Part shown: piece by piece, positions 63,226 to 64,000 of the stretch | Numbering within the stretch: position 1 is the stretch's first letter | How the letters are laid out: every line of letters begins with the position of its first letter | Source: Tissierellia bacterium | GTDB taxonomy: Bacteria; Bacillota; Clostridia; Tissierellales; Peptoniphilaceae | Assembly: GCA_030532305.1 (NCBI GenBank) | Contig: JAUNLJ010000004.1 | Location: forward strand, 30,082 to 94,081 | DNA: 64,000 bases | Direction of reading: 5' to 3' | Program-made: the position numbers and the translations under genes | Notes under the pieces: generated by a model | The model's database searches: none | Seen by the model: only the letters and a program-made list of their open reading frames with translations | What the model was told of the DNA's origin: nothing

Positions 63226-64000
63226 AGTAAGTGTTCTAGGTGGCGGCAGCTGGGGAACTGCCATTGCTGATTTTTTGGCCAAGATAGGCCATGAGACCAC
63301 CCTTTATGTTAGGGACCCCAAGCAAAAAGAAGACATGGTGTCTAGGGGGGTCAATAAAAAATACCTGCCCCACTTAAAACTTAGCCCCAAGCTGGCCTTA
63401 ACATCGGATTTAGACCAGGCCCTTGGAGGCCGGGACATCCTGGTTTTAGGGGTCCCCTCCAGCGCCAGCCGGGGGACCCTAGAGGCCATTAAAAGAGCCG
63501 GGGCGGCCCCCTCCCTCTGCCTGGTCAACCTGGCCAAGGGCCTAGAGGAAGAGACCCACTTGCGCATGTCCCAGGTGGCCCAGGAGGTCCTGCCCCAGGT
63601 CCCCTTTGTGAGCCTCTCTGGCCCCTCCCACGCAGAGGAGCTGGCCCAGGAAGTGCCTACGGCTGTGGTGGCCGCCTCTAAGGACCACAAGATGGCTGTA
63701 GAAGTCCAGGAGATCTTTACGGCAGACTATTTTAGGGTCTACACCCAGGACGACTTAGTGGCTGTAGAAATGGGGGCAGCCTTAAAAAATATCATTGCCC
63801 TAGCTGTAGGCCTAAGTGACGGCCTAGGCTACGGGGACAACACCAAGGCGGCCCTTATGACCCGGGGCATGTACGAAATCACCAAGCTGGGTATCCAGAT
63901 GGGAGGTCGCCCCCAAACCTTCCAGGGCCTTTCTGGCATGGGAGACTTGATTGTGACCTGTACCAGCATGCACAGCCGGAACCGGCGCTTTGGCATTGCC
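63215..64000 (+). CDS. gpsA: Glycerol-3-phosphate dehydrogenase GpsA (5' part, runs off the window)
   Basis: NAD(P)-dependent enzyme making sn-glycerol 3-phosphate, the substrate of PlsY. Start is GTG 63215, after AGGAGG. The first 262 codons are in the window. Seen: SVLGGGSWGTAIADFLA (Rossmann motif), VNLAKGLEEETH, SGPSHAEELA, VAVEMGAALKNIIALAVGL, RGMYEI. The 3' end, perhaps 70-80 codons, is beyond 64000. der-plsY-gpsA is the usual phospholipid unit. Confidence 0.95.
   Translation, partial: MAIKVSVLGGGSWGTAIADFLAKIGHETTLYVRDPKQKEDMVSRGVNKKYLPHLKLSPKLALTSDLDQALGGRDILVLGVPSSASRGTLEAIKRAGAAPSLCLVNLAKGLEEETHLRMSQVAQEVLPQVPFVSLSGPSHAEELAQEVPTAVVAASKDHKMAVEVQEIFTADYFRVYTQDDLVAVEMGAALKNIIALAVGLSDGLGYGDNTKAALMTRGMYEITKLGIQMGGRPQTFQGLSGMGDLIVTCTSMHSRNRRFGIA

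Overview
The window looks like a chromosomal segment of an anaerobic Gram-positive bacterium of the clostridial line (Tissierellia/Peptoniphilaceae-like is my best guess, not proven). Supporting points are the B. subtilis-like order of genes in the first 16 kb, T-box leaders, strong AGGAGG ribosome binding sites, an ancestral (A-type-looking) RNase P RNA, an oxygen-independent (cobalt-early) cobalamin pathway and biotin-dependent pyruvate carboxylase. Nearly everything is on the + strand. The exceptions are pyc and a CBS/transporter-associated gene. I saw no tRNA or rRNA gene, no CRISPR array, no insertion sequence and no prophage.

Region 1 (about 80-16,430) is one long chain of tightly packed housekeeping genes: nfeD, floA, a Lys-rich unknown, phoH, ybeY, a dgkA-PAP2 fusion, cdd, era, recO, glyQ, glyS, ccpN, ppsR, dgt, dnaG, rpoD, trmK and a nif3-like gene. 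Many neighbours overlap by a few bases. It ends at rnpB (16,449-16,790), which has its own promoter and terminator. Region 2 (16,900-21,630) is an amino-acid ABC importer of the TrpX/Y/Z type. It has two paralogous binding-protein genes: the first behind three tandem T-box leaders, the second behind a separate T-box that reads as tyrosine. Region 3 (21,695-31,383) holds a glutathione-peroxidase-fold protein lacking most catalytic residues. Next come the phosphate system (pstS, pstC, pstA, pstB, phoU) with Pho-box-like repeats, and two adjacent response regulator/histidine kinase pairs.

Region 4 (31,568-48,010) has pyc on the minus strand facing the pho region. A cobalamin locus follows on the + strand: cbiB, then a cobalamin riboswitch, then cbiK-L, cobD, cbiC-D-E-T-F-G-H-J, a Cys-rich-domain/cobT fusion, cobU, cobS and cobC. 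Together they carry sirohydrochlorin to the complete corrinoid, except that cbiA, cbiP and a corrinoid adenosyltransferase are not in the window. Region 5 (48,094-52,780) is more accessory: an SLH-domain surface protein, an AT-richer MFS transporter behind a large palindrome and a possible 21-residue peptide gene, a CBS/CorC membrane protein (minus strand) and an acyl-ACP thioesterase. Region 6 (52,900-64,000) has a cold-shock protein, a parvulin, a divergent RelA/SpoT-domain protein, msrA, pepD, a His/Cys-rich DUF1292 protein, a radical SAM protein, three small unknowns, glyA, der, plsY and the start of gpsA, which runs off the end.

The most interesting signals are the circularly permuted PstS, the GPx homologue without its catalytic residues, the triple T-box array, the Cys-rich/CobT fusion, the divergent RelA/SpoT-like protein, and the palindrome/small peptide/MFS cassette. 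I did not find a clearly new multi-gene defence or mobile system.
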